A stretch of DNA of 42,172 nucleotides from a virus: positions 1-42,172 of the IMG/VR virus record IMGVR_UViG_3300046010_004502. One strand, given 5' to 3'. The notes under the pieces are model-generated. The model saw only the letters and a list, made by a program, of their open reading frames with translations, ran no database searches and was not told the DNA's origin. Numbering within the stretch: the first letter of the stretch is position 1; the number at the start of each line of letters is the position of its first letter. Below are positions 32,905-39,920 of the stretch, one piece after another. The translations under genes and the position numbers were made by a program.

Positions 32905-33276
32905 TCACGCCTGCGACGCCTGCCACTCGGCGAACGCCTTAGCCTGATCGCCCGTAATGGTCACCGCGTCGGTGGCCGGGGCGTCGGCGGGCGCCGCGTC
33001 GGCCTTCACGGCCGCGACGGCCTGCCGCCACGTGGCCAACGCCTGCTTCGTCCCCTGCCCGCCAATGCCCGCGTTCGGCAGGTGGCGGCGCATGGCGCCG
33101 GAAAACGTGGTGCCGTGCTGCGGGTGGGCGTTCGACTTGTACCAACCCTTCACGATCTTGTGGGCCTTGATGTACTCGAACGCGGCCACGGCGTCCGGGT
33201 GTGGCTTCCGCTTGTCACCGGTGCCCGTCCAAAGCGACTTCGCGCCCCACGTCTTGCTGCGATCGTACTCGGCCAT
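32905..33276 (-). CDS. Hypothetical protein, 123 aa, under P3
   Basis: ATG 33276 follows ATGGAGTGCATC; the longer start at 33327 lies within the P3 -10. The product is basic and aromatic in the first half (AEYDRSKTWGAKSLWTGTGD) with KIVKGWYKSNAHPQHGTTF and an Ala-rich helical C-terminus. It is transcribed alone, from P3 to a strong terminator, so it is probably made early and at high level. No family recognised; an origin-binding or host-interacting role is possible from its place next to the iterons. Confidence 0.65.
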   Translation of the reverse strand: MAEYDRSKTWGAKSLWTGTGDKRKPHPDAVAAFEYIKAHKIVKGWYKSNAHPQHGTTFSGAMRRHLPNAGIGGQGTKQALATWRQAVAAVKADAAPADAPATDAVTITGDQAKAFAEWQASQA

Positions 33277-33295
33277 GATGCACTCCATTCGTATT

Positions 33296-33314
33296 CGCCG
33301 GACCGTTTCCGGCG
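33296..33314 (-). promoter_or_regulatory. 5'-leader stem-loop
   Basis: CGCCGGA/TCCGGCG, a 7-bp stem with a 5-base loop, sits in the leader between P3 and the ribosome site of the 32905-33276 gene. A 5' stem-loop often stabilises phage mRNAs. Confidence 0.45.
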
Positions 33315-33322
33315 ATGCATAC

Positions 33323-33363
33323 ATCATGACAAATCGAAAAGTCCCTGCTCAGAGCAACTTTTT
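33323..33363 (-). promoter_or_regulatory. Promoter P3: inverted repeat plus extended -10
   Basis: AAAAAGTTGCT-CTG-AGCAGGGACTTTT, then TTTGT and CATGAT (-10, 33323-33328) on the minus strand. Same fixed spacing as P1 and P2. It drives the single gene 32905-33276. Confidence 0.7.
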
Positions 33364-33542
33364 GCATCCCACCCTGCCCCATTCATGCACGTGTATGCAA
33401 CCCCCGGGGGGAGGGGGGAGGGGGTGGCGCCCCGCGCGTGGGGAATCGGGTAATAAATGGATTACCTTAGGCATAAAAACGCGGCCAACTTTTGCGATTT
33501 GCAGGGAAAACGTCCATTTCAAGCCACGTTTTATTGCGTTCG
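33364..33542. other. Non-coding gap between P3 and TerL stop
   Basis: About 180 bases without a gene. It contains a G-run block (33403-33430), then a locally AT-rich stretch (TAATAAATGG, GCATAAAAACG, ACGTTTTATTG) unlike the rest of the window. A degenerate relative of the P-element, TTTGCGATTTGCAGGGAAAA, is at 33491-33510 in plus orientation. No hairpin terminator for TerL is obvious. Confidence 0.5.
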
Positions 33543-34997
33543 CTAACTACGTGCGCGTTGAAGGTCCGAAGTGCTCGGTGCGATGAGCCCAGACGCCAGA
33601 TACTCGCGCCATTTCCCGGTATCCGCCTCCTCACGGGGTGGCGGAGACACCATTAGCGCGTATTCCAGAGCGTCAAGCCGGTGATCGTCCTTCTTGACCC
33701 GCTCATCCGGCCTATCGCGGTCCACTCTGCCGCCCGGCTTGTACCTCGCAGACGTAATCGACTCCACAAGACCCGCGCAGCGGCGGCAAATGACCAGCGC
33801 GGGGCCGGTTCCGTCGCGCCGCACGAGCCGAGAGGCGAGCAACTGGGCCAAACGCTGGTCGCGTACCCCCTGACGCTTGCCCTTATCGCACGGAGAGATG
33901 AAGATTCCCTGCCTCGCGTACTCCTCCATGTACGAACCCGAGGCCCCTCTGGCCCGCCCAGCAGGGTCGCCGACCGCCATGACCTCTGTGATGCCGAAAC
34001 GCTTACGCATCTCGCGTACGTTCTTCGCGTGTTCGCTTGGCTCCAGTTCCGCCACGCCGTAGTCGGCGAAAACGATGATCGGGTCCTCCCCCTCCTCGTC
34101 AACCGCGAGCCAGATGACCGCAGTTTCGACAGCACGCCCGAAGTCCCACCCCTCGATGATGAGTTTCCCCTTGAGAGACTCGCCGGGAACGTCGTCAATG
34201 ATGTGCACGTTCTCGTCGAACTCGGTGAATACCTGCCCCTCGAAGGCTCCCCAGTCGCCTCGAACGTAAGCAGCGTGGCGGGCTCCGGTGAATCGCCTGC
34301 CTATCTCAGCGACATACTCAGGCGGTAGGTACGGATTTTCGTCGGTTCGCGCGGCGAACACCTCGAACCCCTGAGCCCTCTTACCGCGAGTCCCCGGGGG
34401 GACGAAGTTCTTACGGATAAAGGACGACGGGCCGGGGTTGCACGTAACCCAGATGCGGAGGGGGCCAGAGACACGGACCTCAACCTCCTTACCGTTGATG
34501 ATCTGCGTAGAGATCGACTTCCCCTCAGGGTTCGGAGTGCCACGCAGACGACCGGCGCCGAGCATCTCGTACACCTCGTCGCTGATCTCCGATCCCTCGT
34601 CGAGGTAAACCCAGTCCGGTTCGACCCCGAGGAAGTTCTGCTCGCTCTTTGCGTTACGGAACATGATCTCTGATCCGTTCCAGAAGCGAACGTGCGGAGG
34701 AGCAGACGCTGCCTTACCCCCTGTTACCTTCGCAAGCCCGGCCTCGACCAGCCCCGTCATGTCCAACTCACGGAGAAACGTTCGCCACGTTGAGTCCATG
34801 AGCGGTCGGTACTCCTTACGACCGATGATCCCGAGAGAGTTCGGGTATTCGATCGCGGTGCGTATCGCTTCGCGGCTACCGGCTTTCGTCTTACCGGCGC
34901 CGACGGCTCCTGCGTAGAGCCGCCACTTCGATGTCGAACGATGGAATCGTTCCTGAGCGGGCAGCGGGTGGTAGCCAGCCCATACATCTACGTTCAC
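33543..34997 (-). CDS. terL: Terminase large subunit
   Basis: 484 residues from GTG 34997 (GGGGGAC upstream); the longer start at 35129 overlaps the divergent gene. ATPase: Walker A GAVGAGKT (30-37), Walker B VYLDEGSE (Asp133, Glu134), coupling motif TCNP (185-188). Nuclease: GWDFG (Asp285), GDPAG (Asp344), DDHRLDAL (Asp438, Asp442), an RNase H fold. TerL cuts concatemers and powers DNA translocation through the portal. It lies alone on the minus strand, divergent from the 35063 gene, instead of next to a small terminase. Confidence 0.92.
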   Translation of the reverse strand: MNVDVWAGYHPLPAQERFHRSTSKWRLYAGAVGAGKTKAGSREAIRTAIEYPNSLGIIGRKEYRPLMDSTWRTFLRELDMTGLVEAGLAKVTGGKAASAPPHVRFWNGSEIMFRNAKSEQNFLGVEPDWVYLDEGSEISDEVYEMLGAGRLRGTPNPEGKSISTQIINGKEVEVRVSGPLRIWVTCNPGPSSFIRKNFVPPGTRGKRAQGFEVFAARTDENPYLPPEYVAEIGRRFTGARHAAYVRGDWGAFEGQVFTEFDENVHIIDDVPGESLKGKLIIEGWDFGRAVETAVIWLAVDEEGEDPIIVFADYGVAELEPSEHAKNVREMRKRFGITEVMAVGDPAGRARGASGSYMEEYARQGIFISPCDKGKRQGVRDQRLAQLLASRLVRRDGTGPALVICRRCAGLVESITSARYKPGGRVDRDRPDERVKKDDHRLDALEYALMVSPPPREEADTGKWREYLASGLIAPSTSDLQRARS

Positions 34998-35015
34998 AAC
35001 GTCCCCCAACTTAGG

Positions 35016-35044
35016 TTGCTGATGTAGTCTACCGGTGGTGTAAC
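35016..35044 (+). promoter_or_regulatory. Candidate promoter for the right rightward block
   Basis: TTGCTG (35016-35021), a 17-base spacer, and TGTAAC (35039-35044) with an extended TG, 18 bases before the ATG at 35063 and upstream of GGAGGT. The -10 lies in an imperfect palindrome (CCGGTGGT...ACCAACCGG) that could also serve TerL in the other direction. Confidence 0.45.
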
Positions 35045-35062
35045 CAACCGGAGGTAACTCCA

Positions 35063-35488
35063 ATGTCAGACCGTTGGGTTGAGTCACCCGCCCATCTCCC
35101 TCGTAAGTGTCATCGGACCGCCAACTCATCGCAGGAGTCTGGTCCGTACTTCGAGCACAACTGGGCCTACTACGACGCAGACCCCAACGCCGCTGCGACC
35201 GGCGAACTGCGACACCTCACGCTCTACCAGAGTCGTGAGTGGATCAAGCACATGCTCTCGCAGCCCGGTTCGCCGTATGTCCCGGTGTCCGCCGACGAGT
35301 GGATGGACGCGATCGTGGAGCGCAAGAACCTTGAGGACCGTATCTCGGAACTTGAGTCGAAGATCGAGGAACTTCAGGCCGACCTCATCGTTGCTCTGGA
35401 GCAGGAGCAGTTCGTCCTCCGCGACGAGGACATCGAGCGCCTTGCCGACGCCATGAAGCCGAAGCCGAGGACGAAGAAGGCCGCGTAG
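35063..35488 (+). CDS. Coiled-coil protein, 141 aa
   Basis: GGAGGTAACTCC precedes the ATG. N-terminal half with HLTLYQSREWIKHMLSQPG; then a clear coiled coil, about 93-120 (RKNLEDRISELESKIEELQAD); basic tail (KPRTKKAA). It is the first gene of the rightward block, divergent from TerL. A small terminase is possible because of the coiled coil and neighbour, but no DNA-binding HTH is visible; another packaging or virion role is equally likely. Confidence 0.6.
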   Translation: MSDRWVESPAHLPRKCHRTANSSQESGPYFEHNWAYYDADPNAAATGELRHLTLYQSREWIKHMLSQPGSPYVPVSADEWMDAIVERKNLEDRISELESKIEELQADLIVALEQEQFVLRDEDIERLADAMKPKPRTKKAA

Positions 35489-35519
35489 TTGGTAGGAAGA
35501 TCGCTTCGGGGTACAGGTA

Positions 35520-35855
35520 ATGCCCGCTAAGTCGCAGGCGCAGATGCGTTACATGGGCGCAGTCGCATCTGGGCGTATCAAGTCGAAGGGCCTCTCTCGT
35601 AATGAAGCACGAAAGTTTTTGCACGAGAGCAAGGGTATGTATGACAAACTACCGAGTAAGGTGAAAATGAAGGACGAAAACATGGATGACACCGGCGAGA
35701 TGCCCGTCATCAAGAAGGGTGTTGGCGGCAAGTTCGCAAAGGACACCTACCCGAAGAAGGGCGGGAAGGTCCCTCCCAAGAAGGGCAAGAAGATGTCCCG
35801 TGCCGAGTTCCTCAAGATGGTGCGCGAAAAGAAGTTCGCCAAGAAGAAGAAGTAG
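35520..35855 (+). CDS. Small basic protein, DUF3008-like
   Basis: 111 residues. The start MPAKSQAQMRYMGAVASGRIK resembles DUF3008 phage proteins (PAKSQAQQRFMG). The rest is very Lys-rich with KVPPKKGKKMSR and ends FAKKKK. It probably binds nucleic acid or the capsid interior. The following gene begins at its stop codon. Confidence 0.65.
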   Translation: MPAKSQAQMRYMGAVASGRIKSKGLSRNEARKFLHESKGMYDKLPSKVKMKDENMDDTGEMPVIKKGVGGKFAKDTYPKKGGKVPPKKGKKMSRAEFLKMVREKKFAKKKK

Positions 35856-36175
35856 TGCCGCTCCGTAATCCAGAAGGCGGGCTCACCGCCGCAGGACGCG
35901 CTCATTACCAGCGCAAGGAAGGCGCCAACCTCAAGCCCGGCGTCAAGAACTACTCGTCGGCGTCCCCCAACGATAAGAAGCGTTGGATCAGTTGGGCGTC
36001 GCGCTTCTACGGCCAGAAGAACCTGCCCCCGATGAAGAAGCCGAACGGACAGCCGACCCGCGCTGCGCTCACCGCTGCTGCGTGGGGCGAGGCAGTTCCG
36101 TCGAACGAGGCTGCTGCGCGTCGCATCTATGCGAAGGCGCTGTCACGAAAGAAGGCGATGGGTCTTGGCGAGTAA
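35855..36175 (+). CDS. DUF6321-like phage protein
   Basis: 106 residues, GTG start sharing a base with the previous TAG. GGLTAAGRAHYQRKEGANLKPGV, then KKPNGQPTRAALTAAAWGE, are the conserved parts of a family (DUF6321) recurrent in phages of many bacteria, function unknown. Basic and Ala-rich. Commonly next to DUF3008-like genes, as here. Confidence 0.7.
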   Translation: MPLRNPEGGLTAAGRAHYQRKEGANLKPGVKNYSSASPNDKKRWISWASRFYGQKNLPPMKKPNGQPTRAALTAAAWGEAVPSNEAAARRIYAKALSRKKAMGLGE

Positions 36176-37703
36176 CAGCCCGAGAAATCCGCTTGCCGCT
36201 GTTCTTTTTGGCGGCGTTCGTGGCGGTACGTCTAGGCGCGGTAGCAACCCAGCGGCAGGCGCGTCTGGGCGCCGTGGTGTCTCACCTTCAACTCCGCCTC
36301 CGCCTCCGCCTACGCCTACGCCTCCGCGACAGCGTAGTTCTGGAATGGACATCATCCGTTCGTCTGCTTCATCTGGAACTGCGCGTCCGTCCCTTCCTGC
36401 TCGTTCGCCACGTGACCCGTCGAACATCCTCGGCCAGACCTACAGCCGTACATCTCCGTTTGGTTCTGCCACGGCAACGCAGCGTGCGTCTGGGGCTAGC
36501 CTCGGAAAGACCCTTTCCTCGATTGGCTCCGCAGTTTCATCTCAGGTTGCGGCGATCGACCGTGATCTCCGCTCAACCATGATGAGGCCGCGTAGCGCAG
36601 TACGCACCCCCGCTCCTCGTCGCTCACCGCTCGTTCCCACGCAGCCGAGTCAGGCTGGCGGTCAGGCCGTAAACATACGGCGCGGACCGAACGTTCCGAG
36701 GATGGCTGACCAGTGGCGTCGTGGTGCACGTCCTGCCGAGTTCGGAAGGGTGCGCGAGTCTCCGATGAACAAGCCCGGGATGCTGAACATCCCCCGCGCT
36801 GGAAAGAAGTTGGAGAAGATGGTCGCTGGGGCAGACCTCCCCAAGCCTCCCGGGTTTGGAGAGGGAACGGGCGGAGCCCCGTCCAAGCCGAAGTCTCCAA
36901 CTCCTCCGAAGCCGACGCAGCCTGCTGCCGCCCCCGAGGGCAAGGTCAACCTACCTAAGGCGCCGAAGAAGGTAACTCCTCCAAAGCCTCAGGTGACGAT
37001 CACGGCTGCTCCGTCGCCGACGAAGCCGACGCAGCCCAAGACGATGACGAGCCCCGCTCCGACTCAGGGAAAGAAGCGGATAGAGCCGAGAGAGGTGACG
37101 AGCGCGGGTAAGGTTTCGCTCGTTCACGAGGGTGGTCGCGCGTACAGGCTCCAGCACTCTGCTGGCTACAGCGTAAACCTGCCGTGGAATCCTAAAAAGA
37201 CCGGTGACATCAACGAAAAGGCCGCTGCCAAACTCGTAAGCGATGTCGCCGGAAAGCAGCCAGAGGCGACCCCTCCAAAGCCGAAAACAGTCGCGCAACT
37301 TACTGACAGGCAGAAGGAGAAGGCGGTCGCAATCTACGGTGGAACGAGCAAGAAGGACCCGTACAAACTGTTCGTTGATGACCTGAATAAGGCCGCTGTG
37401 CGTCGCTCTGAAAAGCGTGCGACACGTCTTGTTACAGAGTTCGGCAACGACGCTTCTGCGAGGGATGTTTTCAACATCAAACGCAGCGGCGGACGACAGA
37501 TCGCAATCTCGAAGGGACTCGGCCTAATGAACCTCGGACTCGGCGCAGTCGGTATGGCTCCGAGTATCGTTCGACTTGCGCGTGGCGCAAGTCTGGGTTC
37601 ACTCGCTGGGCCTCCCCCGGGCACGCGACCGCAGGACATCGTGTACACGATGCGTAACAAGAAAACTGGAAAGACGTACAAGATCGGCGGTAGTTGGTCG
37701 TGA
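36165..37703 (+). CDS. Proline-rich structural protein, 512 aa
   Basis: Start chosen at TTG 36165 (MASNSPRNPLAAVLFGG), overlapping the previous gene by 11 bases; an ATG at 36129 would add an unlikely Arg-rich stretch. The N-terminal 60 residues contain poly-Pro/Thr (TPPPPPPTPTPP), a central region has PKSPTPPKPTQPAAAPEG and repeated PKP, and around residue 310-340 a short beta domain (KVSLVHEGGRAYRLQHSAGYS). C-terminal helices have Ala/Gly-rich LGLMNLGLGAVGMAPSIV. Composition suggests an internal or tail virion protein. Confidence 0.55.
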   Translation: MASNSPRNPLAAVLFGGVRGGTSRRGSNPAAGASGRRGVSPSTPPPPPPTPTPPRQRSSGMDIIRSSASSGTARPSLPARSPRDPSNILGQTYSRTSPFGSATATQRASGASLGKTLSSIGSAVSSQVAAIDRDLRSTMMRPRSAVRTPAPRRSPLVPTQPSQAGGQAVNIRRGPNVPRMADQWRRGARPAEFGRVRESPMNKPGMLNIPRAGKKLEKMVAGADLPKPPGFGEGTGGAPSKPKSPTPPKPTQPAAAPEGKVNLPKAPKKVTPPKPQVTITAAPSPTKPTQPKTMTSPAPTQGKKRIEPREVTSAGKVSLVHEGGRAYRLQHSAGYSVNLPWNPKKTGDINEKAAAKLVSDVAGKQPEATPPKPKTVAQLTDRQKEKAVAIYGGTSKKDPYKLFVDDLNKAAVRRSEKRATRLVTEFGNDASARDVFNIKRSGGRQIAISKGLGLMNLGLGAVGMAPSIVRLARGASLGSLAGPPPGTRPQDIVYTMRNKKTGKTYKIGGSWS

Positions 37704-38269
37704 TGAACAACCCGATGAGGGGCAAGCCGGTGCAGCAGACGAACCCTCTCGTAGAGGTTATTCGTCGCGGTTACTCAAAGCCGACCCCGGGAGGGATGAA
37801 CCCCGAGCGTCGTTACGGAACGCAGGCTCGTCCCCCGCAGCGTAAGCCGGGTCCTCGCCGCCCATCAGCCGGTGGGTTTCTCCAGAACTACCTCGACTCG
37901 ATCTCGACGGGCGTTGAGTCTCTTGGACGTGGCATCGGAAGAACTGCTGCTGTCGTCGTGCCGCCTGCCTCCGTTATCGCTGGCGCTAGTAACAGGCTCA
38001 ACCTCCAGTCTCCGTCGCAGAATCGCGGCAAGTTCCTTCAGCGCGTCTACGCAGATCAGGAGATGCCAGCGGGTGACATGCCGATGATCCGTCTTTTCAC
38101 CGGCAAGCAGTCTCCGTTCGCAAAGACTCACGGTGCTGGATTCGACCGAGCGATGAGCGAGTTTCAGCGCACGCACAAGTGGGCACGCAACCCGAAGAAC
38201 AAGACGGACGTTGAGTTCGCCGTCAACTACCTTCTCTCGAAGAAGCACAAGAGGTATTACAACCCATGA
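37703..38269 (+). CDS. Hypothetical virion-module protein, 188 aa
   Basis: ATG 37703 shares a base with the TGA before it. Basic, Pro/Arg-rich start (KPGPRRPSAGG), a hydrophobic stretch (GRTAAVVVPPASVIAGAS) and a Lys-rich end (LLSKKHKRYYNP). It overlaps the next gene by 4 bases. No recognised family. Confidence 0.55.
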   Translation: MNNPMRGKPVQQTNPLVEVIRRGYSKPTPGGMNPERRYGTQARPPQRKPGPRRPSAGGFLQNYLDSISTGVESLGRGIGRTAAVVVPPASVIAGASNRLNLQSPSQNRGKFLQRVYADQEMPAGDMPMIRLFTGKQSPFAKTHGAGFDRAMSEFQRTHKWARNPKNKTDVEFAVNYLLSKKHKRYYNP

Positions 38270-38520
38270 TCGCAGCCATCGTAATCCTCGGCGTCACCAC
38301 CGTTGTCAATGGTGGGCTCGCCGCGTTCATCTTCTTCATGGGGCAGCGCGAGCGCGACTCGTTGCTTGACCGGATTCAGGCACCCGAGGCTGCACGTATG
38401 GCGTCTGTCGTTCAGACGCTCGACAATGTTCCGACCGCTGAGGAAGCGGAGGCTCTGGTCGGAATCAACGTCCCGTGGGACGACGACCTCCGCATGATCC
38501 TGTCCGAGGAGGACGCCTAG
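38266..38520 (+). CDS. Small membrane protein, 84 aa
   Basis: One transmembrane helix at the N-terminus (MIAAIVILGVTTVVNGGLAAFIFF) followed by a cytoplasmic acidic helical domain (AEEAEALVGINVPWDDDL). Located between virion genes; possibly a second holin, spanin-like or assembly factor. Not assigned. Confidence 0.55.
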   Translation: MIAAIVILGVTTVVNGGLAAFIFFMGQRERDSLLDRIQAPEAARMASVVQTLDNVPTAEEAEALVGINVPWDDDLRMILSEEDA

Positions 38521-38798
38521 TGGCTGTTACCACGTCCAACGTCAGCGTTGGAACCACGGCGACGCTTCTGTGTGGTACTGACCCGAAGCGTCGTCGCCTG
38601 TACATCAAGAATGTCCATTCCAGTAAGGCGTACTTCGGGCCGCTCGGCGTCACAACGTCCAACGGTTTCCACATGGACGCTAACGAAACCATCGTTATCC
38701 AGAACTCACACCCCGCCGACGGCTCTGCAAAGAACGCTTACTACGCTGTTCTCGCTTCCGGTTCCGGCACCGTATCGGTCATGGAGGTGACTGACTAA
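38520..38798 (+). CDS. Small beta-rich virion protein, 92 aa
   Basis: GTG 38520 shares a base with the previous stop. Pattern TSNVSVGTTATLLCGTDPKR, RRLYIKNVHSSKAYFG and GSGTVSVMEVTD resembles short beta-sandwich phage proteins of tail or head fibres. Overlaps the next gene by one base. Confidence 0.6.
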   Translation: MAVTTSNVSVGTTATLLCGTDPKRRRLYIKNVHSSKAYFGPLGVTTSNGFHMDANETIVIQNSHPADGSAKNAYYAVLASGSGTVSVMEVTD

Positions 38799-39211
38799 TG
38801 GCATCTGGACTTTCTGACTACTTCGAGGATCAGGTTCTTGGAAAACTGTTCGGCAACCAGACCCTCACCGTCCCGGCGACGTACTACATTGGACTCTGGA
38901 CGGCCACACTTTCGGACTCGTCAACCGGATCGACCGCAGGCGAGCCATCGGGCAACGCCTACGCTCGTGTCTCAGTTACGAACAACGGGTCGAACTGGGA
39001 CGCTGTTTCGGGTGGCGCGACCGCGAACACGAACCTGATCGCTTTCCCGATGGCAACAGGTTCGTGGGGAACGATCACGTACGTCGGCATCTGCGACGCA
39101 TCGACCGCAGGAAACATGATCGCGTACGCGAGCCTAAACTCGTCCGTTTCCGTCGCGCAGTACGACACCGTGCTGTTCCAGCCCGGTGACCTCGACATCA
39201 CCCTTACCTAA
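38798..39211 (+). CDS. Phage tail/fibre protein, 137 aa
   Basis: MASGLSDYFEDQVLGKLFGN, then YIGLWTATLSDSSTG, YARVSVTNNGSNW and FPMATGSWGTITYVGICD are typical of a widespread small phage tail-fibre/structural family whose start is MASGLSxYFE. Beta-rich, no catalytic residues. Overlaps the previous stop by one base. Confidence 0.7.
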   Translation: MASGLSDYFEDQVLGKLFGNQTLTVPATYYIGLWTATLSDSSTGSTAGEPSGNAYARVSVTNNGSNWDAVSGGATANTNLIAFPMATGSWGTITYVGICDASTAGNMIAYASLNSSVSVAQYDTVLFQPGDLDITLT

Positions 39212-39221
39212 GGACTGAGTT

Positions 39222-39920
39222 ATGGCGGATAACGTCACGCTCAACTCGATGTCGGGCGGCGCTGTTGTCGCCACCGACGACACCGGCACCGCGCATGTCC
39301 AGATCATCAAGTTGGCGATTAGCGCAGATGGCTCTGCCACGGTAATCCCTGCTGATGCAACGAACGGGCTCGATGTAGATGTCACGCGCATCGTTCCGGG
39401 TACAGGCGCCACCAACCTCGGTAAGGCCGAGGACGCCGCTCACTCGGCGTCGGATGTCGGTGTCATGGCACTTGCGGTGCGTAACGACAACGCGGCCACC
39501 ACACTTGTCAGCGCAGACGCCGATTATTCGTCGTTTTCGGTGGACTCCCGTGGTGCGGTGTTCGTCAAGTCCCCGTACCGCCCGACGCCGTACAAACTCA
39601 ACAGCGCGGCCAGCACCAACGCAACGTCGGTCAGTGCCACGGCTAACACACTGCTGTACGGCTACTACATCAGCAACACCAACTCGTCGGTGCGCTACGT
39701 CAAGTTCTACAACAAGGCGTCGGCTCCGACTGTGGGCACCGATACCCCGGTGCTGGTGCTGGCAATCCCCGGCTCGGGCGCGGCCAACGTGTCGTTCCCG
39801 GCTGGCGTCAACTTCACCACGGGGCTTGCGTTCGCCACGACCACGGGTGCTGCTGACTCCGACACCGGCGCAGTCGCGGCCAACGAGATCATCGTCAACT
39901 TGGTTTACGCGACCTACTAA
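39222..39920 (+). CDS. Phage virion structural protein, 232 aa
   Basis: Starts after AAGGACTGAG. MADNVTLNSMSGGAVVATDD then TAHVQIIKLAISADGSATVIP is the usual start of a family of phage structural proteins; the C-terminal half (LLYGYYISNTNSSVRYVKFYN and LVLAIPGSGAANVSFPAGV) has a jelly-roll-like pattern seen in decoration or fibre heads. The next gene starts within its stop. Confidence 0.7.
   Translation: MADNVTLNSMSGGAVVATDDTGTAHVQIIKLAISADGSATVIPADATNGLDVDVTRIVPGTGATNLGKAEDAAHSASDVGVMALAVRNDNAATTLVSADADYSSFSVDSRGAVFVKSPYRPTPYKLNSAASTNATSVSATANTLLYGYYISNTNSSVRYVKFYNKASAPTVGTDTPVLVLAIPGSGAANVSFPAGVNFTTGLAFATTTGAADSDTGAVAANEIIVNLVYATY

Noticed and set aside
34998-35129. N-terminal extension of TerL by 44 residues
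   Set aside because: It would overlap the divergent 35063 gene and the promoter region; GTG 34997 has a good ribosome site and starts just before the expected ATPase fold.
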